From Micropruina glycogenica (GTDB lineage: Bacteria; Actinomycetota; Actinomycetes; Propionibacteriales; Propionibacteriaceae): a stretch of DNA of 64,000 nt. Shown piece by piece: positions 26,635-34,728 of the stretch (the stretch's first letter is position 1; each line of letters begins with the position of its first letter). A model generated the notes under the pieces. The model had not been told where the DNA came from. It worked only from the letters and a program-made list of their open reading frames with translations, and made no database searches. The stretch lies in NCBI RefSeq assembly GCF_039524395.1, contig NZ_BAAAGO010000024.1, one strand, 5' to 3'. A program made the position numbers and the translations under genes.

Positions 26635-28056
26635 GTGCGTGCCGATGAGTACACCGGGCTGAGCGCGCTGCAGACCGCTGCGGCGGTCAACAGCCGCGAG
26701 TTGTCAGCGGTCGAAGTCGCCGAGGTGGCCCTTGCTGTCGCCGAACAGCGTGACCAGTACGGAGCCTTCACCTGCCTCGCGCCCGAACGGGCCATGGCGG
26801 ACGCAAGGCGCACCGACCAGCGGGTCGCGGCCGGAGAGCGGCTGCCGTTGGCCGGCGTACCCAACCCGATCAAAGACCTGAACCCGGTCGAGGGTCTGCC
26901 CTGGCAGGCCGGCTCGTCCGCCATGCGGGGCGTGGTCGGCCCGGCGGACGACCCGATCGTGGGGTGGTTCGCCGAGGCCGGCACCACCATGCTGGGCAAA
27001 ACCGCGACGCCCGAGTTCGGGTTGCCCTGCTACACCGAGCCCGACGGACGTCCGCCCACCGTCACGCCGTGGGACGTGACTCGTTCGGCGGGCGGCTCCA
27101 GTGGGGGAGCAGCGGCCGCCGTCGCCGCGGGCATCGCGCCCATCGCGCACGCCTCGGACGGCGGTGGCTCGATTCGCATTCCGGCCTCGGCCTGCGGCTT
27201 GGTGGGGCTCAAGGTCAGCCGCGGGCTGATCTCGCCCGGGGCGCGTCCGCCGGGGCCGGGGTTGGGCACCGAGGGGGTGGTGAGCCGCACCGTGCGCGAC
27301 ACGGCGCTCGCGCTCGACGTGCTGGCGGGTGCTCGGCCGGGCGACACCTACTGGGCGCCTCTCGCGCCGGGCGGTTACCTGGCGGCCTGCGAGCGGGCCC
27401 CCGAACGGCTACGGGTCGGATTGCTCACCACTCCGGTGATCGCGGCCGACGCCGAGGTGCACGCCGCCTGTCTGGACGCGGCCGCCCGCGCCGCCCTGTT
27501 GCTCGAGGGGCTGGGACACGAGGTCAGCGAGGCCCCGGTGGCGTTCGCCGCCGAACGCTGGGAGGCGTTCCGTTCGGTGTGGGCGGTGGGGGCGCTCGGC
27601 ATTCCGCTGCCCGCCGAGGCCGAACCGGCGCTGACGCCCCTGACCCGCTGGCTGCGTGAGCGCGGGCGCAGCGCCACGGGGTTGGAGTACGCGGGTGCGA
27701 TGGCGGCGATCCAGGTGCTCACCCGCGAGGTGGCGCAGACCTGGGCGGACTTCGACGTGATCGTGTCACCCACGCTGGCGCAGCCGCCGGCGCCCGTCGG
27801 CAGCCTGCGTGATGACGCCGACCCGTCCGCCGACTTCGAGGCACAGATGCGCTTCACGCCGTGGACCTCGGTGTTCAACCTGACCGGACGCCCCGCGATC
27901 AGCCTGCCGCTGCACAACGCCCGAATCGACGGGGCAGACTCGCCCGTGCTGCCGATCGGTGTGATGCTGGGCGCTCCGTTCGGCGCTGACGACGTGTTGC
28001 TGGGCCTGTCCGCGGCCTTGGAATTGGTTGCGCCCTGGGAGCGTCCTGGTCGGTAA
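26635..28056 (+). CDS. Amidase (amidase-signature family)
   Basis: 473 aa. The catalytic Lys is in GVPNPIKDLNPVEG, and the Gly/Ser-rich signature is AGGSSGGAAAAVAAGIAPIAHASDGGGSIRIPASACGLVGLK, holding the cis-Ser and the nucleophile Ser. The end of the protein has the usual PWTSVFNLTGRPAISLPL. GTG start; CAGACT lies seven bases before it, a weak -10 for a leaderless transcript. It is not GatA by context (no gatB/gatC nearby), so the substrate amide is unknown. Confidence 0.88.
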   Translation: MRADEYTGLSALQTAAAVNSRELSAVEVAEVALAVAEQRDQYGAFTCLAPERAMADARRTDQRVAAGERLPLAGVPNPIKDLNPVEGLPWQAGSSAMRGVVGPADDPIVGWFAEAGTTMLGKTATPEFGLPCYTEPDGRPPTVTPWDVTRSAGGSSGGAAAAVAAGIAPIAHASDGGGSIRIPASACGLVGLKVSRGLISPGARPPGPGLGTEGVVSRTVRDTALALDVLAGARPGDTYWAPLAPGGYLAACERAPERLRVGLLTTPVIAADAEVHAACLDAAARAALLLEGLGHEVSEAPVAFAAERWEAFRSVWAVGALGIPLPAEAEPALTPLTRWLRERGRSATGLEYAGAMAAIQVLTREVAQTWADFDVIVSPTLAQPPAPVGSLRDDADPSADFEAQMRFTPWTSVFNLTGRPAISLPLHNARIDGADSPVLPIGVMLGAPFGADDVLLGLSAALELVAPWERPGR

Positions 28057-28057
28057 T

Positions 28058-28330
28058 GGGGACGGTTCCGATTACCCACCAGACGGCCGGGTGAACGGTA
28101 TTGGGGACGGTTCCGATTACCCACCAGACGGCCGGGTGAACGGTATTGGGGACGGATCTCCCCCTACGCGGCGGACTCTCAAAGGGTTTCGGCACTTCGG
28201 TGAACGGTAATCGGAACCGTCCCCAATACCCGCCAGGAGGCTTCGGTGAACGGTAATCGGAACCGTCCCCAATACCCGCCAGGAGGCTTCGGTGAACGGT
28301 AATCGGAACCGTCCCCAATACCCGCCAGGA
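28058..28330. repeat. Cluster of 45/46-bp repeats in opposite orientations between convergent genes
   Basis: GGGGACGGTTCCGATTACC begins at 28058 and 28103 and a truncated copy (GGGGACGGATCT) at 28148, period 45. The reverse complement GGTAATCGGAACCGTCCCC begins at 28206, 28252 and 28298, period 46. The two sets face each other around 28150-28200 and could form a very large cruciform. The array fills the space between the amidase stop and the pdxR stop. No gene is seen here. Confidence 0.9.
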
Positions 28331-28333
28331 CGG

Positions 28334-29731
28334 TCAGGCGTCGATCGCGGCGACCAGCACCGCCAGGGCCTGGACGAGTTCGGGCTCACTCACGCCGCCG
28401 AAGCCGAACACCACGCCCGAACGATCGTCACGCTCGCCCGACCAGTGTGCCGACAGGCGTCCTGCCAGCACACCGGCGGCTCGCGCGCGGGCCAACACCT
28501 CGGACTCGTCGCGCACGGTTTCGATCACCACGTGCAGACCGCCGTCCATCGGGTAGACGCGACCGCCCTGCAGCCCCGAGAGCGCCTCGGTGACCAGCTC
28601 GCGCCGCCGGCGGTACAGCTGCCGTATGCGCTGCACGTGCCGGCGCAGTTCGCCCGAGGTCAGGTAGTGCGCGAACGCGCGCTGAGTGAGCTGGGCGACC
28701 GGCTGCCCGAGGTCGGCACGCGACGCCAGCACGTCGGGCAGCAACCGCGACGGCGCCAGCAGGTACCCCACGCCCAGGCCGGGGCCGACGGTCTTGGCGA
28801 ACGTGCCCAGGGTGACCACGCGTCCCTCGTCGGGGTCGTCGAGGGCCGCCAGCGCGGGCAGTGGGCGCGAGGTGTATCGCAACTCGGCGTCGTAGTCGTC
28901 TTCGACGATCACCACGTCATGTCTCGCGGCCCAGGCCAGCAACTGCTGCCGCCGGGCCACCGGCATCGAACCACCCAGCGGGTACTGATGGCTGGGCGTG
29001 ACGATCAGCACCCGCGGCGCGTTGCGCTCGGGCAGGGCGTCGGTCACCAGTCCCTCTGCGTCGGCCGCGAGCGGCGTGGTGGCGAGCCCGAGCCGCCCGG
29101 GCACCCGGCGCAGCGACGGATACCCGGGCTCTTCGACCCCCACCGGCCCGGGCAGCCCCAGGGCGTGCAGCAGCACGGTCAGGCCCTCGCGGGCACCCGC
29201 GGTGACCACCACCTGCTCGGCGGGCCGATGGACGCCCCGCATGCGCCGTAGATGGTCTGCCAGCGACGTCCGTAACCCGGCGTCCCCGGCAGGGGCCGGG
29301 TCGGTGCCGAACGGGTCGTTGGCGGCGGCGCGCCAGGCTGTTCGCCACCCGGAGGTCGCGACGTCGGCCGTCCACGGACGGCCGGGTCGCAGGTCGATCA
29401 GTGGGCGCCCCTGAACTGGCGGAGGGGGCTCGGGGCCGGAGCGTCCAGGGTGCGGGTGCAGGGCGCGTAGCCGCGGGTTCACCACCGTGGCAGACCCGGG
29501 GCGAGCGGTCAGAAAACCCTCGGCCGTGAGCTGCTCGTAGGCCGCCACCACCGTGCCACGCGACACCGACGCCGCCCGGGCCAACGAACGGGTCGACGGC
29601 ACCGGATCCCCAGGCGGTACCCAGCCGTCGAGCACCAGGCCGCGCAGGGCGTCCGCCAGTTGCACCGGCAGCGGTCGCCCGTCGTCGCGCGCGAGCGTCA
29701 CCGGCAGGGTGACCTCGGCCGTGGTGCGCAT
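28334..29731 (-). CDS. pdxR: MocR-type transcriptional regulator (PdxR-like)
   Basis: 465 aa: an N-terminal GntR winged helix (residues 15-85, STRSLARAASVSRGTVVAAYEQLTAEGFL) fused to a fold-type I aminotransferase domain (from about 110). The PLP-lysine is in GTFAKTVGPGLGVGYLLAP and the Asp/Asp motif in VIVEDDYDAELRY. Regulators of this type sense PLP. It is divergent from pdxS-pdxT, so it most likely controls PLP synthesis, as PdxR does in other actinobacteria and firmicutes. Confidence 0.9.
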   Translation of the reverse strand: MRTTAEVTLPVTLARDDGRPLPVQLADALRGLVLDGWVPPGDPVPSTRSLARAASVSRGTVVAAYEQLTAEGFLTARPGSATVVNPRLRALHPHPGRSGPEPPPPVQGRPLIDLRPGRPWTADVATSGWRTAWRAAANDPFGTDPAPAGDAGLRTSLADHLRRMRGVHRPAEQVVVTAGAREGLTVLLHALGLPGPVGVEEPGYPSLRRVPGRLGLATTPLAADAEGLVTDALPERNAPRVLIVTPSHQYPLGGSMPVARRQQLLAWAARHDVVIVEDDYDAELRYTSRPLPALAALDDPDEGRVVTLGTFAKTVGPGLGVGYLLAPSRLLPDVLASRADLGQPVAQLTQRAFAHYLTSGELRRHVQRIRQLYRRRRELVTEALSGLQGGRVYPMDGGLHVVIETVRDESEVLARARAAGVLAGRLSAHWSGERDDRSGVVFGFGGVSEPELVQALAVLVAAIDA

Positions 29732-29779
29732 ACTGGATCATTGCAGATCGTCGAAACTGGCGCTTGGCTCAGACCAGTT
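29732..29779. promoter_or_regulatory. Candidate PdxR operator in the pdxR-pdxS intergenic region
   Basis: Three half-sites are visible: ACTGGATCA (29732-29740) and ACTGGCGCT (29756-29764) as direct repeats 24 bases apart, and CCAGTT (29774-29779), the inverted partner of AACTGG at 29755-29760. Two direct repeats plus one inverted repeat is a known arrangement for MocR regulators. The first site abuts the pdxR start codon, which fits autorepression. Confidence 0.5.
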
Positions 29780-29798
29780 CGGCCGCAAGGCTTGGCGC

Positions 29799-30710
29799 AT
29801 GACACTTGTGAACGACGCGCCCCGCACGGGCACCGACCTGGTCAAGAGCGGCCTCGCCGACATGCTGAAGGGCGGCGTGATCATGGACGTGGTCACCCCC
29901 GAGCAGGCCCGAATCGCCGAAGATGCCGGCGCCGTGGCCGTGATGGCGCTCGAGCGGGTGCCCGCCGACATTCGCGCCCAGGGCGGCGTGGCGCGCATGA
30001 GCGACCCCGACCTGATCAGCGGAATCATCGACGCGGTCACCATTCCGGTGATGGCCAAGGCCCGCATCGGCCACTTCGTCGAGGCCCAGGTGCTGCAACA
30101 GCTCGGCGTCGACTACATCGACGAGTCCGAGGTGCTCTCGCCCGCCGACTACGCCCATCACATCGACAAGCGCGGCTTCACGGTGCCGTTCGTGTGCGGT
30201 GCCACCAACCTCGGCGAGGCGCTGCGCCGCATCACCGAGGGTGCGGCCATGATCCGATCCAAGGGCGAGGCCGGCACTGGCGACGTGTCCGAAGCCACCC
30301 GCCACCTGAGGACGATCCGCGGCGAGATCGCCGGCCTGAGCGCCACCTGGCGCAGCAACCCCGACGAGCTCTACGTGGCGGCCAAGAACCTGCAGGCGCC
30401 CTACGAGCTCGTGCGTCACGTGGCCGAGGCCGGAAAGCTGCCCGTGGTGCTGTTCGTGGCCGGCGGGGTCGCCACCCCGGCTGATGCGGCCATGATGATG
30501 CAGTTGGGCGCCGACGGCGTGTTCGTGGGCTCGGGCATCTTCAAGTCGGGCGACCCGGCCAAGCGGGCCGCGGCGATCGTCGCCGCGACCGCCGGCTACG
30601 ACGACCCCGAACTGATCGCCCGGGTGTCGCGCGGCCTGGGCGAGGCCATGGTCGGCATCAACGTGGCCGACGTGCCCGCGCCGCACCGGCTCGCCGAACG
30701 CGGCTGGTGA
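29799..30710 (+). CDS. pdxS: Pyridoxal 5'-phosphate synthase subunit PdxS
   Basis: 303-aa lyase subunit that makes PLP from ribose 5-phosphate, glyceraldehyde 3-phosphate and ammonia. Catalytic lysines lie in MLKGGVIMDVV and PVMAKARIGHF; also EAQVLQQLGVDYIDESEVLSPAD and the phosphate-binding GTGDVSEATRHLR. The stop overlaps the GTG of pdxT. Confidence 0.96.
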   Translation: MTLVNDAPRTGTDLVKSGLADMLKGGVIMDVVTPEQARIAEDAGAVAVMALERVPADIRAQGGVARMSDPDLISGIIDAVTIPVMAKARIGHFVEAQVLQQLGVDYIDESEVLSPADYAHHIDKRGFTVPFVCGATNLGEALRRITEGAAMIRSKGEAGTGDVSEATRHLRTIRGEIAGLSATWRSNPDELYVAAKNLQAPYELVRHVAEAGKLPVVLFVAGGVATPADAAMMMQLGADGVFVGSGIFKSGDPAKRAAAIVAATAGYDDPELIARVSRGLGEAMVGINVADVPAPHRLAERGW

Positions 30711-31375
30711 GAGTCGGCGTTCTGGCCCTGCAGGGCGGCGTGCGCGAACACGCCGCCCTGCTGGCCGAGCTTGGAGCCGAGCCGGTGCTGGTGCGTCGAC
30801 CCGACCAGTTGCGCGACCTGGACGCGCTGGCGCTGCCCGGCGGTGAATCGTCGGTGATCGACCGGCTGGCCAGGTCGACGGGGTTGTTCGACCCGCTACG
30901 CCGACTGATCGCCGACGGACTGCCCACGCTGGCCACCTGTGCGGGGCTGATTCTGCTCGCGCAGGGCGTGCTCGACCCGGCGCCGGGGCAGCAGAGCCTG
31001 GGCGTGCTCGATGTGGACGTTCGCCGCAACGCGTTCGGCCCGCAGCTCGCCTCGGCCGAGGTGCCCCTGGCCACCCGGTGGGGGCTGGCGTCGGTGGCGT
31101 TCATTCGGGCTCCCGCGGTCGAACGCGTGGGTGCCGACGTTCAGGTGCTCGCCCAGCACGCCGGACGGGTGGTGGCCGTGCAACAGGGCAGCATCATCGG
31201 GCTGGCGTTTCACCCCGAGCTGACCGGTGAGCCGCTGTTTCACCAGCACCTGCTGGGTCTGGTGAGGCTCGTCGCACGTCCGTCATCCCGACATCCAACC
31301 CTGTCATCCCGTCACCCAACCCTGTCATGCCGGCGGATGCCGGGATCTCTGCCTAGCGGGGTCACGAGCCGGTGA
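30707..31375 (+). CDS. pdxT: Pyridoxal 5'-phosphate synthase glutaminase subunit PdxT, with repeat-derived C-terminal tail
   Basis: A class I glutaminase feeding ammonia to PdxS. N terminus VGVLALQGGVREH, the PGGESSV oxyanion region, nucleophile Cys in LATCAGLILLAQG and the His-Glu pair in GLAFHPELTGE. The family usually ends around HQHLLGLV, near residue 187; here about 35 more residues follow (SSRHPTLSSRHPTLSC and onward) coded by a TCATCCCGNCANCCAACCCTG-like repeat and part of a CCGG palindrome. GTG start overlaps the pdxS stop. The tail is probably a read-through of repeats that destroyed the old stop. Confidence 0.92.
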   Translation: MRVGVLALQGGVREHAALLAELGAEPVLVRRPDQLRDLDALALPGGESSVIDRLARSTGLFDPLRRLIADGLPTLATCAGLILLAQGVLDPAPGQQSLGVLDVDVRRNAFGPQLASAEVPLATRWGLASVAFIRAPAVERVGADVQVLAQHAGRVVAVQQGSIIGLAFHPELTGEPLFHQHLLGLVRLVARPSSRHPTLSSRHPTLSCRRMPGSLPSGVTSR

Positions 31376-31530
31376 ATGGATCTCCTCGCTGCCACGTCGT
31401 GAGATTCCGCGCGTCCGACCACGGTCATCCCGGCGAATGCCGGGATCTCTACCTCGCCAGATCAGGTTGCGGCGCACGAGTCCGCTCGCGCGGCCACGTC
31501 GTGAGATTCCGGCGTCCGCCGGAATGACGT
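31277..31530. repeat. Cluster of TCATCCCGGCG-type dispersed repeats
   Basis: Copies: two direct TCATCCCGACATCCAACCCTG / TCATCCCGTCACCCAACCCTG units (about 31282-31324), ATGCCGGCGGATGCCGGGATCTC (about 31327-31349), a perfect ATCCCGGCG-AATG-CCGGGAT palindrome (31427-31446) and the reverse-oriented GAGATTCCGGCGTCCGCCGGAATGACG (31503-31529). The first copies are inside the pdxT reading frame. The remaining 31376-31690 is otherwise empty and may hold the promoter of the lipoprotein remnant downstream. Confidence 0.8.
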
Positions 31531-31690
31531 GGGCACGCAAGACCTGCGCGCCGCGACTTTGTCAGTCAGCTTCGTCTGATTCATCGGCAGGGATTGCTTG
31601 CTCATCGTGGAAAACCCGCTCGGGGTGCGACTTGGCACCGCCGTGAGCGACACCGGTACCACCACGTTCACCGTCCGAAAGGACCCCTCG

Positions 31691-32236
31691 ATGCCGTCTG
31701 TCTGTCACTGGCAGTGGCGAGTCGCTGCCGTCGCGGTGTGCCTGGCCATGCTCGCCGGCTGCACGGACGCACCCACGCCGTCGATCAGCCCGTCAACGTC
31801 GAGCCGCGCGCAGGGTGAGTCGATCGAGGGCGGCCCCGCCTACGTTCTGCGCCAGAACGATCGGCTGCTGCTGCGATCGGTCTGTGCCGGGGGTTTCGCC
31901 GAGGCGTCCGTCACCGTGGTGGCCGGCCACAACGGCCATGGTCGAATGGCAGGCCCGCTTCGTCGACGCCGCGACGCCGGCCACCGAGTTGGCGTTGTAC
32001 GCCGGCCAACTGACGGGGTATCGCGTCACCGACCGCAGACCCACGGGCATGAACACCGACACGCTCACCCTGTACTACTCGGTGACGAGCCAATCGTCAC
32101 ACGGGTGGAAGCTGACCGGCGACATCAATGACCTGCCCGAAGGCACCGTGCTGTGGTCGGGTGGCACCGAGCCCCTGTCAGACTTCGAGGCCAGCGGGTA
32201 CGGCAGCACGCAGCCCTGCGTTGAGCACCCCAGTCG
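31691..32236 (+). pseudogene. Lipoprotein gene broken by a frameshift
   Basis: From the ATG at 31691 the frame encodes a lipoprotein signal peptide: WRVAAVAVCLAMLAGCTDAPTPS, with lipobox LAGC. It stays plausible up to about RSVCAGGFAEASVTVVAGHN and then turns into Arg/His-rich nonsense. The next frame takes over near 31905-31940 with MVEWQARFVDAATPATELAL and LTLYYSVTSQSSHGWKLTGD, which looks like genuine secreted-protein sequence. One extra base (or two missing) would explain this. The second frame stays open past 32236 into the opposite-strand acetyltransferase, so the true 3' end is unclear. The family is not recognised. Sequencing error is possible. Confidence 0.55.
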
Positions 32237-32761
32237 TCATGCGTGGGTGAAAACGTCGATCCAATACCGGCGCCGCATAAGCCCGCCGCCCACGTCGACC
32301 ACATTCTCGAGCACCCCGCCGGCACCCTCGATCACCCGCGCAGACCCCACGTTGCCCTCGTCGCAGGTGACCAGGGCCCGATCGACGCCGGCCGCCGCCA
32401 GTCGCTGCAGCGACTGCCGCAGCATCTCGCCGGCATACCCCTTGAGCCGATGCGCAGGGGCCACCGCGTAACCGATGTGGCCCCCGTAGTGGTGCAGCCA
32501 GTCGGTGAGGGCGTAGCGCACCGAGGCCCGTCCAACCACGTCGCGGCCGACCTCGGCGACCAGAAAGTCGGCGCGTACCCGTCCGGGCTCCAGGTCGACG
32601 CCGGACGCCTCGCGCTCGGCTCGCCCCATCACCTCGGCCCAGGTGTGCCCTTCGGGCAACAGGTCGAACCCCTCCGCGGCCAGCTCGGCTTGCATGCGGC
32701 GCATGGGCACTTCGTCGGCGGCCGTGAGCGGTCGCAGGATCAGAGTGCAGCGGGCACTCAC
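32237..32761 (-). CDS. GNAT-family N-acetyltransferase
   Basis: 174 aa. The acetyl-CoA loop is in YAVAPAHRLKGYAGEMLRQS (R/Q-x-x-G-x-A pattern), followed by ALVTCDEGNVGSARVIEGAGG, a common GNAT C-terminal motif. The GTG start overlaps the stop of the M13 peptidase (GTGA), so it is translated after pepO. The substrate is unknown. Confidence 0.85.
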   Translation of the reverse strand: MSARCTLILRPLTAADEVPMRRMQAELAAEGFDLLPEGHTWAEVMGRAEREASGVDLEPGRVRADFLVAEVGRDVVGRASVRYALTDWLHHYGGHIGYAVAPAHRLKGYAGEMLRQSLQRLAAAGVDRALVTCDEGNVGSARVIEGAGGVLENVVDVGGGLMRRRYWIDVFTHA

Positions 32762-34674
32762 CAGATCTTCACCCGAAGCTCGGGCGCCATCCACAGCTCG
32801 TCGTCACCCGTGACGCCGAAGGCGGAGTAGAACTCTTCGATGTTGCGCACCACCTGGTTGCAGCGAAACTCGTCGGGCGAATGCGGGTCGGTGGTGAGTT
32901 GGGTGATCAGCGCCTCGGGCCGAGCCTTGTGCTGCCACGCCCGCGCCCACGACATGAACAGCCGCTGCTCGCCGGTCAGGCCGTCGATCGGTTCGACGTC
33001 TTGGTCGCCCACCGCCAGCAACCACGCCCGGTGGGCGATCGACAGCCCACCCAGGTCGCCGATGTTCTCGCCGATGGTCAGCTCGCCGTTCACATGGTGA
33101 CCCGGCGTCTCGTCGGGCTCCAGCTCGTTGTACTGCTCGATCAGGGCCTTGGTGCGGTCTTCGAAGGCGGCCCGGTCGTCGTCGGTCCACCAGTTGCGCA
33201 GCTTGCCGTCGCCGTCGCAGGTCGAGCCCTGGTCGTCGAAGCCGTGGCCGATCTCGTGGCCGATCACCGCGCCGATGGCGCCGTAGTTGACGGCCTCGTC
33301 GGCGTGCTCGTCGAAGAACGGCGGCTGCAGAATGGCGGCCGGAAACACGATCTCGTTGCGCAGCGGGTGGTAGTAGGCGTTGACCGTCTGCGGGGTCATC
33401 AACCACTCGTGCTTCTTGATCGGGCCGCCCAGCTTCGACCACTCGTAGGCGTGCTCGAAGGCGGACGACCGCAGCACGTTGCCGACCAGGTCGTCGGCTT
33501 CGATCACCAGCGCCGAATAGTCGCGCCACTGGTCGGGGTAGCCGATCTTCGACACGAACTTGCTCAGCTTGTCGAGCGACTGGGTGCGGGTGGCCTCGGT
33601 CATCCAGTCCAGCTCACTGATCGACTGCCGGTACGCCTCGACCAGGTTGGCGACGAGCTCGTCCATGCGCTGCTTGGCCACGGGCGAGAAGTGCCGCTCG
33701 ACGTAGAGCCGGCCGACGGCCTCACCCAGGCAGCGTTCCACCAAGGTGATGCCGCGCTTCCAGCGCGCACGGTTGGTCGGAATGCCGTTCAGCACGGTGC
33801 CGTAGAAGGCGAACCTGCTGGCCACGAACGCTTCGGGCAGGTACGGCGACAGCGCCGACAGCAGATGCCAGCGCGCCCAGGCCCGCCACGACGACAGCCA
33901 TTCCTCGTCGATCAGCTCGGCGAGCTCGCTCATGAACGACGGCTGCCCGTCGATCAACTGGTCCACCGGCGGCACCTGCGCGGCACCGAGCATGCGCAGC
34001 CAGTCGACCCGTTGCGCGAACACCTCGGGACGGGTCGGGTTGTACATCTGCCGCAGATCACGGGTGCGCACCTTGTTCCAGTGCCGCTTGGCAATCTCGG
34101 TTTCGAGTTGCATCACCAGCCGGGCCTGATCGGCGTCCAGCCCGGCCAGGGTGAGGGTGTCAGCGACGTGCGTCACGTAGGCGTCGCGAATGTCGGCGAA
34201 CTTGTCGTCGCGGTAGTACTCCTCGTCGGGCAGCCCCAGGCCCGATTGCATGGCGAACAGGGCATAACGGGTCGGGTCGCCGGGGTCGGACTCCACGTCG
34301 AGTGCGACCGGCGACCCGGTGCCGCGCAGAATGCTGCGACCGAAGTAGTCGAGCAGCGCCGGCACCGAGTCGATGGCGTCGACCTCGGCCAGCAAAGCCG
34401 CCACCGGATCGAGCCCGCGCCGTTCGACCTCGTCGGTGTTCATGAATGAGGCGAACAGGTTTTCGACCTTCGCCGCCTCACTGCCCGGCGTGGAGTTCTG
34501 CAGCCCGGTCACGATGTCGCGGACGGCCTCTTCGGCCTGCTCGCGCAACACCTGGGTGGCGCCGTAGCTCGGCCGGTCGTCGGGAATGGGTGTGCTGGCC
34601 AGCCAACGGCCATTGACATGGCGAAACAGATCGTCTTGAGGACGGACGGCGGGGTCGAGATCAAATGTCGTCAC
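32758..34674 (-). CDS. pepO: M13-family (neprilysin-like) metallopeptidase
   Basis: 638 aa. The zinc motif HExxH is in GAVIGHEIGHGFDDQGS, with the downstream glutamate motif in IGENIGDLGGLSIAHRAW; NAYYHPLRNEIVFPAAILQPPFF is the M13 substrate-binding signature. No signal peptide, as in other bacterial PepO-type enzymes that act on small peptides. The GTG at 34674 is preferred because TAGGAT lies seven bases before it; longer starts use TTG or GTG codons upstream of that box. Confidence 0.92.
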   Translation of the reverse strand: MTTFDLDPAVRPQDDLFRHVNGRWLASTPIPDDRPSYGATQVLREQAEEAVRDIVTGLQNSTPGSEAAKVENLFASFMNTDEVERRGLDPVAALLAEVDAIDSVPALLDYFGRSILRGTGSPVALDVESDPGDPTRYALFAMQSGLGLPDEEYYRDDKFADIRDAYVTHVADTLTLAGLDADQARLVMQLETEIAKRHWNKVRTRDLRQMYNPTRPEVFAQRVDWLRMLGAAQVPPVDQLIDGQPSFMSELAELIDEEWLSSWRAWARWHLLSALSPYLPEAFVASRFAFYGTVLNGIPTNRARWKRGITLVERCLGEAVGRLYVERHFSPVAKQRMDELVANLVEAYRQSISELDWMTEATRTQSLDKLSKFVSKIGYPDQWRDYSALVIEADDLVGNVLRSSAFEHAYEWSKLGGPIKKHEWLMTPQTVNAYYHPLRNEIVFPAAILQPPFFDEHADEAVNYGAIGAVIGHEIGHGFDDQGSTCDGDGKLRNWWTDDDRAAFEDRTKALIEQYNELEPDETPGHHVNGELTIGENIGDLGGLSIAHRAWLLAVGDQDVEPIDGLTGEQRLFMSWARAWQHKARPEALITQLTTDPHSPDEFRCNQVVRNIEEFYSAFGVTGDDELWMAPELRVKIW

Positions 34675-34681
34675 TTGGGCG

Positions 34682-34687
34682 ATCCTA
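34682..34687 (-). promoter_or_regulatory. -10 box (TAGGAT) of a leaderless pepO transcript
   Basis: TAGGAT on the minus strand is followed by seven bases and the GTG at 34674. The same spacing is seen before several other genes in this window, so it helps choose the start codon. Confidence 0.45.
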
Positions 34688-34728
34688 GACGGCGCCACCG
34701 ACAAAACCGGGGCAGCGGCCGGCCGGCC

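Noticed and set aside
28058..28330. CRISPR array
   Set aside because: Repeats are 45/46 bases with no variable spacers and switch orientation in the middle.
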